Origin: Desulfocapsa sp.
GTDB taxonomy: Bacteria > Desulfobacterota > Desulfobulbia > Desulfobulbales > Desulfocapsaceae
NCBI GenBank assembly: GCA_013426795.1
Contig: JACDZF010000011.1
Location: 1-35,107 of the forward strand
DNA: 35,107 nucleotides
Direction: 5' to 3'
Below, piece by piece: positions 1 through 7,206 of this stretch (positions are counted from its first letter, which is position 1; each line of letters begins with the position of its first letter). Below the pieces are notes generated by a model, which was not told where the DNA came from, did no database searches, and worked only from the letters and a program-made list of their open reading frames with translations. A program made the translations under genes and the position numbers.

Positions 1-3000
1 GTCGCCCCCCGCGCGGGGGGCGTGGATTGAAACATCAAACTGTTGTTCGGCGTTTGATGTGTACGCGTGTCGCCCCCCGCGCGGGGGGCGTGGATTGAAA
101 CCCTCTGCATGGCGGCAGGAGATCATTATGACGTGGTCGCCCCCCGCGCGGGGGGCGTGGATTGAAACATAGGACAGAAACCTCTCGATCCTACGGTCGC
201 CGTCGCCCCCCGCGCGGGGGGCGTGGATTGAAACTGTCTCTTCGGTTTGATCAGCAGCGACCAGAGCTGTCGCCCCCCGCGCGGGGGGCGTGGATTGAAA
301 CCACCTCGATCTGCACCAGCTTTCCTGAGGAGGCGGTCGCCCCCCGCGCGGGGGGCGTGGATTGAAACACTGAATCAATACAATTTGCGCCGTCATCAGG
401 GCGTCGCCCCCCGCGCGGGGGGCGTGGATTGAAACTCCTTTTTTTGATGGGGATTCTCACCACCCCTGAGGTCGCCCCCCGCGCGGGGGGCGTGGATTGA
501 AACAAGTTCAAAAACCATGGCGCCGATCTGGTGGTGCAGGTCGCCCCCCGCGCGGGGGGCGTGGATTGAAACGGGTCATCAGTAAAATTGACAAAAATTA
601 ACGGGAGTCGCCCCCCGCGCGGGGGGCGTGGATTGAAACCTCAAAGTTGAAAGGATGAAAGACCAGATCGTACGTCGCCCCCCGCGCGGGGGGCGTGGAT
701 TGAAACTGGATCGCTATATCCGGATCAGCCGATATTGATCGTCGCCCCCCGCGCGGGGGGCGTGGATTGAAACAGCCATTTTTTTGTTTCCTCAATACCT
801 TGTAGGTTGTCGCCCCCCGCGCGGGGGGCGTGGATTGAAACAATCTCCCTTATTCTTCAAAAACCCCCTCCTTTGTCGCCCCCCGCGCGGGGGGCGTGGA
901 TTGAAACTGGCAAAGCCATTGCAAAATCATTACCGCATCAGGTCGCCCCCCGCGCGGGGGGCGTGGATTGAAACGTTCAAGGAAAGTTTATCCTGATTCC
1001 ATTTTTGACGTCGCCCCCCGCGCGGGGGGCGTGGATTGAAACCTGAAGCATAATCACTCACAGTGATAGTAGCTGCGTCGCCCCCCGCGCGGGGGGCGTG
1101 GATTGAAACACCACCAACTCAGGCCCCAACGCCAACCCATTACTCGTCGCCCCCCGCGCGGGGGGCGTGGATTGAAACGGCATAACCGAGTCAACCGGAC
1201 GGCTGGAAAGATACGTCGCCCCCCGCGCGGGGGGCGTGGATTGAAACGTATTAATGGGGTCTGTGTCCCTCGTTGCGAGATGTCGCCCCCCGCGCGGGGG
1301 GCGTGGATTGAAACGTATCACCTCTCTGATCTGAGAACCATTACCACCAGTCGCCCCCCGCGCGGGGGGCGTGGATTGAAACCTGGCGCAGGCTGGAGCT
1401 TTTACCGATCAGCTCCAGGTCGCCCCCCGCGCGGGGGGCGTGGATTGAAACTGCCGGGCCATTGCCAGTTCCCTGGCTGTGGCCTGTCGCCCCCCGCGCG
1501 GGGGGCGTGGATTGAAACCCGGCAGGGCCGGACATGCGGTCGGTGAGCAGGGCGTCGCCCCCCGCGCGGGGGGCGTGGATTGAAACCAGTGGTACTCATT
1601 ACATCGGGCAGTCAATCTCCAGTCGCCCCCCGCGCGGGGGGCGTGGATTGAAACAATGTTGGACACCATGACTTTAATGTCAATTTATGTCGCCCCCCGC
1701 GCGGGGGGCGTGGATTGAAACAGCATCCCGGATTGATCGATTAGGTTGCTGGTGGCGTCGCCCCCCGCGCGGGGGGCGTGGATTGAAACCACTCGACCCG
1801 GCCCCAGATGGCGCCGGCCCGATGTCGCCCCCCGCGCGGGGGGCGTGGATTGAAACACGTGAAACATTTTGGCTTTATCGCCCTATCATAGTCGCCCCCC
1901 GCGCGGGGGGCGTGGATTGAAACACCCCTTAATTTTTCCGAAACGATTAAAAGCCGCTGTCGCCCCCCGCGCGGGGGGCGTGGATTGAAACTCAGCGAGC
2001 TTGTTGTCGGCGATGACGTAGGCCCGTCGCCCCCCGCGCGGGGGGCGTGGATTGAAACAGCTCATACTCCTGCGCCCAGGCGTCGTCGTCCCGTCGCCCC
2101 CCGCGCGGGGGGCGTGGATTGAAACAGGATTTTTGCGGCCCCCCTCTGGATCTGGTTGAGGTCGCCCCCCGCGCGGGGGGCGTGGATTGAAACCATCACA
2201 CACCCCCCTTTGCCCACAATGGGCGGTTGTCGCCCCCCGCGCGGGGGGCGTGGATTGAAACGATCATACGTTGAGATTGAGAGTCGTTTTCGTAAGTCGC
2301 CCCCCGCGCGGGGGGCGTGGATTGAAACTAGCCCGCCATACCAATGTTTTACCTGCGAATCAGTCGCCCCCCGCGCGGGGGGCGTGGATTGAAACATGTT
2401 GTTGGCAACAAATTGGTATTTGCACTGCGTCGCCCCCCGCGCGGGGGGCGTGGATTGAAACACGTCATTGAGTTCTGCCGTGGCCATCAACGGCGTCGCC
2501 CCCCGCGCGGGGGGCGTGGATTGAAACTGCATGATCGTGCAGAACCAGGAGGTGAAGGACGGTCGCCCCCCGCGCGGGGGGCGTGGATTGAAACTTTAAA
2601 TATGGATTGATTTAAGATGTTGAAATGAAGTCGCCCCCCGCGCGGGGGGCGTGGATTGAAACCCGGTATCTATGTACTGCTGAGATACCGGGGATGGTCG
2701 CCCCCCGCGCGGGGGGCGTGGATTGAAACTCCGCCAGCCAGCTGTGAGCGCGTAGTTTTCACGTCGCCCCCCGCGCGGGGGGCGTGGATTGAAACATACT
2801 TCCTCCTTGAGGTTTATTCGCTGATATGAAGTCGCCCCCCGCGCGGGGGGCGTGGATTGAAACAGCCATGATCCACCTCCTCTGACCCCTGAATCAGTCG
2901 CCCCCCGCGCGGGGGGCGTGGATTGAAACAGGCGTGCTCCAATGTGTCGAAGGCAGCAGATGAAGTCGCCCCCCGCGCGGGGGGCGTGGATTGAAACGAT

Positions 3001-3348
3001 ACAGGCCTGATTGTGTTTTTTCAAATACTCGGTCGCCCCCCGCGCGGGGGGCGTGGATTGAAACACGCCATGAGGAAACAGTATTTTCAGCGATTGAGTC
3101 GCCCCCCGCGCGGGGGGCGTGGATTGAAACTCTTGGCTCTGTTTGTGCTATTGCCTTTGTCCTTGTCGCCCCCCGCGCGGGGGGCGTGGATTGAAACTGA
3201 TTTATGCGGTTGAGCATGGCGGAAAAAGCAAGTCGCCCCCCGCGCGGGGGGCGTGGATTGAAACTGCCCCCGGTGGTGATTGTTCTTGTGGTTGTGGCTG
3301 GTCGCCCCCCGCGCGGGGGGCGTGGATTGAAACAGAGCCTGGCTGCTC

Positions 3349-3381
3349 CTGGTCGACAATGAGCGGGGCGTGGATTGAAAC
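3349..3381 (+). repeat. Truncated internal CRISPR repeat
   Basis: This unit lies inside the array but only its right part (about 3365-3381, GGGGCGTGGATTGAAAC) matches the consensus. The unit from the preceding repeat start (3301) is 48 bp instead of about 67. Roughly 19-20 bp covering the end of the spacer and the left half of the repeat are therefore gone. The following spacer (3382-3418) and repeat (3419) are normal. The lost left half removes the hairpin, so the adjacent crRNAs may not be processed normally. Confidence 0.9.
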
Positions 3382-4474
3382 GCCGAGATCCAGCTGGCCA
3401 TACCGCAAACCAGGGATGGTCGCCCCCCGCGCGGGGGGCGTGGATTGAAACCGACAAGATTTCCTTGGCCGCAATCCCCGAGGAAGTCGCCCCCCGCGCG
3501 GGGGGCGTGGATTGAAACAGGGACGGTAAACGCTACTTACGTCAATGCTTCGGTCGCCCCCCGCGCGGGGGGCGTGGATTGAAACGCGGTGTTAATCGGG
3601 ATGATGTTACTCCCCAATTTGTCGCCCCCCGCGCGGGGGGCGTGGATTGAAACTCCAAACCTTGTTTGTCCAGTCGGACAGCATCAGTCGCCCCCCGCGC
3701 GGGGGGCGTGGATTGAAACTTCAAGTAGGGAGCAGCTTCGAAAATAATTTTCGGGTCGCCCCCCGCGCGGGGGGCGTGGATTGAAACATCGAAATTTATA
3801 CCTGTTTTTATATCCTTGTCCGTCGCCCCCCGCGCGGGGGGCGTGGATTGAAACATTGGGTAGCCGTAAAGGAACGACAAAAACGTGGGTCGCCCCCCGC
3901 GCGGGGGGCGTGGATTGAAACCAAATATTGTAAAAATTATCAAACGAAATCAAATAGTCGCCCCCCGCGCGGGGGGCGTGGATTGAAACTGAAAACGAAA
4001 TGCCCAACCAAGGCCTAAAACATCGTCGCCCCCCGCGCGGGGGGCGTGGATTGAAACAAAAGCCGTCACGGTCTGCTCGCAAACCAAAGGGTCGCCCCCC
4101 GCGCGGGGGGCGTGGATTGAAACTGGAAATTTGACCGGAACCGACACTATCACCCAAGTCGCCCCCCGCGCGGGGGGCGTGGATTGAAACCACAACCGGC
4201 AGCTTGCCCAGGGACGTAAACTCATCGTCGCCCCCCGCGCGGGGGGCGTGGATTGAAACTGCAAAAGTTTGATGCTCGCCAGGCTCATTTTTCGTCGCCC
4301 CCCGCGCGGGGGGCGTGGATTGAAACTTGCCTCTGTCGGTTTTGATTCCTCAGATTACTTGTCGCCCCCCGCGCGGGGGGCGTGGATTGAAACACCGTGG
4401 CGCTCAAGGTGGAGCTGGAAGAGAATCCGTCGCCCCCCGCGCGGGGGGCGTGGATTGAAACCCACGGTTTTGTC

Positions 4475-4507
4475 GTCCTGCGCGATCAGGGGGGCGTGGA
4501 TTGAAAC
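4475..4507 (+). repeat. Truncated terminal CRISPR repeat
   Basis: This is the last unit of the main array. Only 4489-4507 (GGGGGGCGTGGATTGAAAC) is intact. The distance from the previous repeat start (4429) is 46 bp, against the usual 67, leaving about 27 bp of spacer. It is the same kind of loss as at 3349-3381. The sequence right after it, from 4507, is in frame with a Mu-like portal-protein fragment, so this is the junction between array and phage relic. Confidence 0.88.
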
Positions 4508-4800
4508 ACCGCCATGACTACCGCGATTACATCTGCTATCAGGTCGCCCCCGCGCTCTTCCCGGATCAGGATGCCATCGATCAGGCCGATATGACCACCA
4601 CCCAGCAAATCGCCTTTGAGCCGATGGTGCAGGAAGCTCTGCGTATCTTCAAGGAGGCACGCGACTCCACCGACGCCATGACCGACCTGGCCATGGCCTA
4701 CCCGCAACTGGACACCGACGCGCTTACCGAACTGCTAAACCGCGCCATGTTTGCAGCCGAGGCATGGGGCCGGATTTCAGCGCAAGGGGAGATGAAATGA
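4507..4800 (+). pseudogene. C-terminal fragment of Mu gp29-like (DUF935) portal protein
   Basis: An open stretch of 97 residues begins directly at the end of the truncated CRISPR repeat and has no start of its own; the apparent TTG start at 4501 lies within the repeat. The tail, with YPQLDTDALTELLNRAMF followed by AAEAWGR, resembles the C-terminus of the DUF935/Mu gp29 portal family, in which an acidic, Ala/Leu-rich helical end is followed by a short 'LYP..DD..L.ELL..A.FVAELWGR' pattern (recalled, not searched). The full family protein is around 500 residues, so about four fifths is missing. In Mu-like phages gp29 is followed by gp30; here a gp30-like fragment lies at 5494, beyond an inserted toxin-antitoxin pair. 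It is very unlikely to be functional. Confidence 0.6.
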
Positions 4801-4812
4801 AAGTTGATGATA

Positions 4813-5169
4813 TCAAGAGTGAAGATCATCCATGTCGCAGCGCAGGGCTTGCGCAAGCCTGGAAAGCAGGGATACTGAGGGGGCAGTCTTGCCATGTTCG
4901 ATCATGGAGAGCATCTGTCGGGAAACGCCACAGGTTTCAGCAAGGGATTGCAGGGTGAATCCTCGATATTCACGCCAGACACGCAGTGGCGGTTCGCCGG
5001 CCAGAAAACGGTCAGCCAGCTCCACGGGAAAAGACTCCCCTGCTGCCGACCCTCTGGCGTCTGCCAGGTCCTGCAACTCCTCAAGCCTTGCGAGCAGTGA
5101 TTCCCACTCGGAGACAGGAACCACTGCAAAAGCGGGATTTCCTTTCATTTCGATGATTTGCACGTTCAT
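4813..5169 (-). CDS. XRE-family helix-turn-helix antitoxin
   Basis: The protein has 118 residues. Residues 1-35 (MNVQIIEMKG, then FAVVPVSEWESLLARLEEL) resemble the dimerising N-terminus of Phd/RelB-type antitoxins. Residues about 61-115 form a Cro/CI-type HTH: FTLQSLAETCGVSRQMLSMI supplies the two helices, and EHGKTAPSVSLLSRLAQAL follows as in XRE proteins. It should neutralise the RelE-like toxin and repress the shared promoter. Its ATG overlaps the stop of the upstream toxin gene by 4 bp, so the two are translationally coupled in toxin-first order, as in HigBA-type modules. The pair sits between the gp29-like and gp30-like phage fragments, suggesting cargo picked up by the former phage. The gene appears intact. 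Confidence 0.85.
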   Translation of the reverse strand: MNVQIIEMKGNPAFAVVPVSEWESLLARLEELQDLADARGSAAGESFPVELADRFLAGEPPLRVWREYRGFTLQSLAETCGVSRQMLSMIEHGKTAPSVSLLSRLAQALRCDMDDLHS

Positions 5170-5426
5170 TTGTATGCGTCTCCCCTTGGCGCTATTTTGA
5201 TAACCAGCAGGACCAGTTCACCGTCTCGCAGTTCGCAGATTACCCGCCAACTGCCAACACGGAGCCGCCAGAATCCAGAGGAACCTTGCAACGGCTTCCA
5301 GTCCCCGCGATATAACGATGGGCTTGCGGCAATGGCATCAAGCTCTGACCGAATCCTGGACGCGGTCTCCCTTGGCATTTTTACCATAACTTTTAACGCC
5401 TGCTTTGTAATTCGTATCGTTAGCAT
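5166..5426 (-). CDS. RelE/ParE-family toxin
   Basis: The product has 86 residues, normal for RelE-type mRNA interferases. The N-terminus MLTIRITKQALKVMVKMP gives the first strand and helix. The core GDWKPLQGSSGFWRLRVGSW followed by RVICELRDGELVLLVIKI matches the family pattern 'LKG..G.WRLRVGDYRVIYEI.D..L.VLVV.I', with basic residues on the strands that contact the A-site mRNA. It precedes and overlaps the XRE antitoxin gene, so toxin and antitoxin are co-transcribed. Whether it is a ribosome-dependent RNase (RelE) or a gyrase poison (ParE) cannot be decided from sequence alone; the WRLRVG core favours RelE. No frameshift or missing region is visible. Confidence 0.85.
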   Translation of the reverse strand: MLTIRITKQALKVMVKMPRETASRIRSELDAIAASPSLYRGDWKPLQGSSGFWRLRVGSWRVICELRDGELVLLVIKIAPRGDAYK

Positions 5427-5444
5427 GCTTCCACGTTAAGCAGT

Positions 5445-5461
5445 TTTGTAAAATTTGTAAA
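5445..5461 (-). promoter_or_regulatory. Direct repeats upstream of the RelE/XRE operon
   Basis: Two copies of TTTGTAAA (plus strand; 5445-5452 and 5454-5461) lie 19-35 bp upstream of the toxin start. They are well placed for an operator bound by the XRE antitoxin, and the AT-rich stretch could contain the promoter. This is inferred from position and repetition only. Confidence 0.35.
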
Positions 5462-5493
5462 GTATTACTGAACAAGTAGAGAAAGGGGAAAAA

Positions 5494-5684
5494 ATGACCA
5501 ACGCGCCCAATCTCTCCCACGCCATCGGCCTGGCACCTGAACAGACCATCAAGTATTTCCCCAGTCGAAAGGCTACAAGATCACCTGGGACTCGAACGAG
5601 ATCCAGCAGGATGCCCATGCCAAGGCGTTCACCGTGGCTAAGGCGTCAAGGATCGACCTGCTCCAGGATATCCGTGGCGAGGGT
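5494..5684 (+). pseudogene. Frameshifted N-terminal fragment of Mu gp30-like (MuF) head protein
   Basis: The reading frame opens as MTNAPNLSHAIGLAPEQTIK followed by YF, which fits the N-terminus of phage Mu gp30/MuF minor head proteins ('AI.LPPEQAI.YF.SKGY'). At about 5560 the frame shifts. In the next frame the text continues as KGYKITWDSNEIQQDAHAKA then FTVAKASRIDLLQDIRGE, again matching the family pattern ('W...WQEAHA.AFTVAKA...D.L.DIR'). It then stops within the remnant CRISPR repeat at 5685. Only about 60 of several hundred residues remain, so it is broken by both a frameshift and a truncation. It has a weak ribosome-binding site (GAAAGGGG) before the ATG. In Mu-like phages this gene follows gp29 directly, which agrees with the fragment at 4507-4800. 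The assignment rests on remembered family patterns. Confidence 0.62.
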
Positions 5685-5768
5685 GGCGTGGATTGAAACC
5701 AAGACGAGCGGCGACATGACCACCACGGGTCAAGTCGCCCCCCGCACGGGGGGCGTGAATTGTGAAAC
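5685..5768 (+). CRISPR. Detached, decayed repeat-spacer-repeat of the same CRISPR type
   Basis: Positions 5685-5699 read GGCGTGGATTGAAAC, the right end of the array repeat. A 34-nt spacer-sized segment (5700-5733) follows, then a near full-length repeat (5734-5768). This last copy carries two G-to-A changes (GCAC in the palindrome centre, GTGAATTG near the end) and a 2-bp TG insertion before GAAAC. The repeat identity and the normal spacer length make chance similarity very unlikely. It lies about 1.2 kb past the end of the main array, after the phage gp29 fragment, the RelE/XRE pair and the gp30 fragment. The mutations suggest an old, inactive piece. Confidence 0.9.
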
Positions 5769-6144
5769 GGCACGCTGCGATGCTTTCCCCGGGCAATGCT
5801 GGCGGAAATACAGGTGCGAAACGGTGTGTTGGAAGCATGGACCATGATTCCAGTTAAAAATCGGAACTATCTGGATAAACAGAGATCAGGGAAATTGCTG
5901 TGGGGAAGAGATGAGTAATCGAGCCCTATGCCGCCTCGGCAGCACGAGCGCCCGGTTGCGGTGTACGTCCGAGGCCAATCCACAACCATTGTCTGGGCAG
6001 CGTAGCTTAATTTACGGAGATCGTCAAATAAAATGGGACCTCAAGCTGCCGCGTCAGCAGGGGCTCCAGGTGCTGGTTATCGGGACAGCGGCCCAACCAT
6101 CACCATCGAAACTTTGTAATAGTATAAAAGGAGAGAATTGTCAA
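5769..6144 (+). other. Degenerate spacer region with short coding remnants
   Basis: No complete gene is visible in these 376 bases. Short open stretches look like tails of broken genes: one ends QHERPVAVYVRGQSTTIVWA (stop near 6009), and a second reads MGPQAAASAGAPGAGYRDSG then PTITIETL, stopping near 6120. Because Mu-like head fragments lie on either side, these may be further phage remains, but I do not recognise them. AAAAGGAGAG at 6126-6135 looks like the ribosome-binding site of the following gpG fragment. Confidence 0.4.
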
Positions 6145-6273
6145 ATGGCCGGAGCCTTCACCGTTCGCATCAAGATCGATGACCGCGAGATTTTGGACGC
6201 CCTGACCCGACTGAGCAGGAAAGCCGACAGGATGGGCCCGGCCTTTAAAAATATAGGCGAGGCCCTGTTATAG
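6145..6273 (+). pseudogene. N-terminal fragment of phage virion morphogenesis protein (Mu gpG-like)
   Basis: The 42-residue product begins MAGAFTVRIKIDDREILDAL and continues TRLSRKADRMGPAFKNIGEA. It fits the N-terminus of the phage virion morphogenesis family (Mu gpG/P2 gpS), whose members open with an 'I.IDD..L..AL.RL......L.PA...IGE.L' pattern and run to about 150 residues. The frame ends at a TAG where it abuts a different coding remnant, so the C-terminal two thirds are lost. A good ribosome-binding site (AGGAGAG) precedes the ATG. Its order after gp29-like and gp30-like fragments is the Mu head-gene order, which supports a single prophage origin. Confidence 0.6.
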
Positions 6274-6407
6274 TTGCGGCCGGCAAGGGTGGTCGGATTG
6301 CGGGGGAGGCGCGGGTAAAGCTGGAGACGGAAACTGGAGAAAAGGTGGTGTCTTTGGGAAAGTATCTGACCGAGCCGGAGAGCCGCAAGCGGTTCAAGAA
6401 GAGCTGA
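6273..6407 (+). pseudogene. C-terminal fragment resembling DinD/BRO-family protein
   Basis: A 44-residue open segment without a start codon reads VAAGKGGRIAGEARVKLETE then TGEKVVSLGKYL and ends in a basic tail RKRFKKS. The pattern 'GG.IAG.AR..LE..TG..VVS..NYL' is what I recall from the C-terminus of DinD (DNA damage-inducible protein D) and related BRO/antirepressor proteins found on phages. It overlaps the stop of the gpG fragment by one base, so two unrelated genes have been fused by deletion. The call is tentative because only the tail is present. Confidence 0.4.
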
Positions 6408-6412
6408 CTGAG

Positions 6413-6429
6413 AGGCGGGGAAACCGCCT
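6413..6429. terminator. Possible short stem-loop between convergent remnants
   Basis: AGGCGG and CCGCCT (6413-6418 and 6424-6429) form a 6-bp GC-rich stem with a 5-nt loop, located between the DinD-like remnant on the plus strand and the vapC stop on the minus strand. No clear T-run follows on either side, so it is a weak candidate. Confidence 0.25.
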
Positions 6430-6435
6430 GTTGTA

Positions 6436-6825
6436 TCACGGAGTTCGGACCTTGCAGTCGGTCGGTCCGTCAGCCTTCTTGATGAACGATGTGTCAAAGG
6501 TGGCGAACTGACCGCATTCCTGGCTGGCGGCGAGGTGCAGGGCGTCGGCGAAGTCCAGTCCCTGACCGGCAAGGTCGAGGGCCTGGGCGATGACACCGGG
6601 ACGGGCGGTTTGCACATTGGGCAGTCCCAAGGTTTTACGCAGCGCCTCCAGGATCGCGGCCTGCGGCAATTTGTAGGCAAAGCGAAGAACCCATTCAGTC
6701 TCCAGAATGACAGTCTCGGGGATGAAGATTTTGTTTTTGGTAAAGAGGGCGGAGGCCTGCCGGGACTGCGGCTCGTCGTCGCGGGTGAGCAGCCGGACCA
6801 GGACATTGGTGTCAATCGCTATCAT
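6436..6825 (-). CDS. vapC: VapC-like PIN-domain ribonuclease toxin
   Basis: The chosen start is the ATG at 6825, giving 129 residues that open MIAIDTNVLVRLL, the standard PIN N-terminus; an upstream start would add 22 unrelated residues. The acidic metal-binding residues of the PIN fold are present: Asp5, Glu42 (ETVILETEWVLR), Asp94 (DFADALHLAA) and Asp111 (FATFDTSF). The protein should be a Mg-dependent RNase toxin. Its start overlaps the end of the upstream AbrB-type antitoxin gene by 14 bp, so the two form one operon. The last ten residues (GPTDCKVRTP) are less PIN-like but the active site is complete. The cellular RNA target cannot be predicted. Confidence 0.9.
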   Translation of the reverse strand: MIAIDTNVLVRLLTRDDEPQSRQASALFTKNKIFIPETVILETEWVLRFAYKLPQAAILEALRKTLGLPNVQTARPGVIAQALDLAGQGLDFADALHLAASQECGQFATFDTSFIKKADGPTDCKVRTP

Positions 6826-7078
6826 GGCGAGCGGCCTCCTTGGCGCCTTGCCGGACTGCCTCTTCCATGCTGGTGAGGCTTTGAGGCTCACCCTGATAGT
6901 TCAGGCAGGTCGTGACCTCGTCCAAGGTGGTTGCCGGGAATGGTTTTACCGGTCTGAGCAGGATGCCGTCGCCGGATTCGATGACCTCTAATTGCTGGCC
7001 TGGCTTCCAGTGACGGGCGTTGCGGATGGGTTTGGGGATAATGACTTGACCTTTGCTGGAAAGGATCGTCTGTGACAT
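6812..7078 (-). CDS. vapB: AbrB/MazE-fold antitoxin of VapC
   Basis: The start at 7078 gives 88 residues beginning MSQTILSSKGQVIIPKPIRN, the swapped-hairpin AbrB DNA-binding motif ('SSKGQVVIPK.IR'). The continuation WKPGQQLEVIESGDGILLRP completes the fold at about residues 20-45. The tail, roughly residues 50-88, is acidic and variable and would be the toxin-binding part. It should bind the neighbouring VapC and repress the operon. An inverted repeat (7101-7128) and a strong promoter (7177-7206) lie just upstream. A longer frame starting at 7150 is open, but the AbrB family begins at this methionine and a GGAGACCGCC stretch (minus strand) precedes it. Confidence 0.88.
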   Translation of the reverse strand: MSQTILSSKGQVIIPKPIRNARHWKPGQQLEVIESGDGILLRPVKPFPATTLDEVTTCLNYQGEPQSLTSMEEAVRQGAKEAARHDSD

Positions 7079-7100
7079 GGCGGTCTCCTTGCGGGCAGTT

Positions 7101-7128
7101 ACGAAATAATTTGTTTTTTCCATTTCGT
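7101..7128 (-). promoter_or_regulatory. Inverted repeat, candidate AbrB-type operator of vapBC
   Basis: ACGAAAT (7101-7107) and ATTTCGT (7122-7128) are perfect 7-bp inverted arms separated by 14 bp, in the leader between the promoter and the vapB start. A direct repeat GGTAAG-N5-GGTAAG (7157-7173) lies nearer the -10 box. Both are plausible binding sites for the VapB-VapC complex, inferred from position. Confidence 0.4.
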
Positions 7129-7176
7129 TACGGCCCCTTATCCCGTTCATCGGGGCGGTAAGAAATTGGTAAGACT

Positions 7177-7206
7177 ATGATAGCAGTGAAGGGGCGGGGT
7201 TGTCAA
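7177..7206 (-). promoter_or_regulatory. Sigma-70-type promoter of vapBC
   Basis: On the minus strand, TTGACA (complement of 7201-7206) and TATCAT (complement of 7177-7182) are separated by 18 bp. This is a perfect -35 and a five-of-six -10, pointing toward vapB about 100 bp downstream. Confidence 0.6.

Larger units (their letters stand above)
1..4507 (+). CRISPR. Type I-C-like CRISPR array, 66 intact and 2 truncated repeats
   Basis: A 33-bp repeat starting GTCGCCCCCC and ending GTGGATTGAAAC recurs every 66-69 bp from position 1 to 4461. I counted 66 full copies and saw no base differences among them. Two further copies (ending at 3381 and 4507) have lost their left half. Spacers are mostly 33-37 bp, all appear different, and none is obviously duplicated. 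Repeat positions 3-22 form a perfect 20-nt palindrome (arms CGCCCCCCGC and GCGGGGGGCG), giving the crRNA hairpin; the ATTGAAAC end would supply the 5' handle of each crRNA. This repeat class is the one usually paired with type I-C (Cas5/Cas8c/Cas7) systems, which is family knowledge. By that convention transcription runs left to right, so the leader and newest spacers lie beyond the left edge and 4507 is the old, decaying end. No cas gene lies in the window. Translated repeats create many false reading frames. Confidence 0.98.

Noticed and set aside
162-4517. Many open frames in the array rich in SPPARGAWIET and RPPRGGRGLK motifs
   Set aside because: They are translations of the 33-bp CRISPR repeat in several frames and end or begin within spacers; no ribosome-binding sites or independent coding signal exist.
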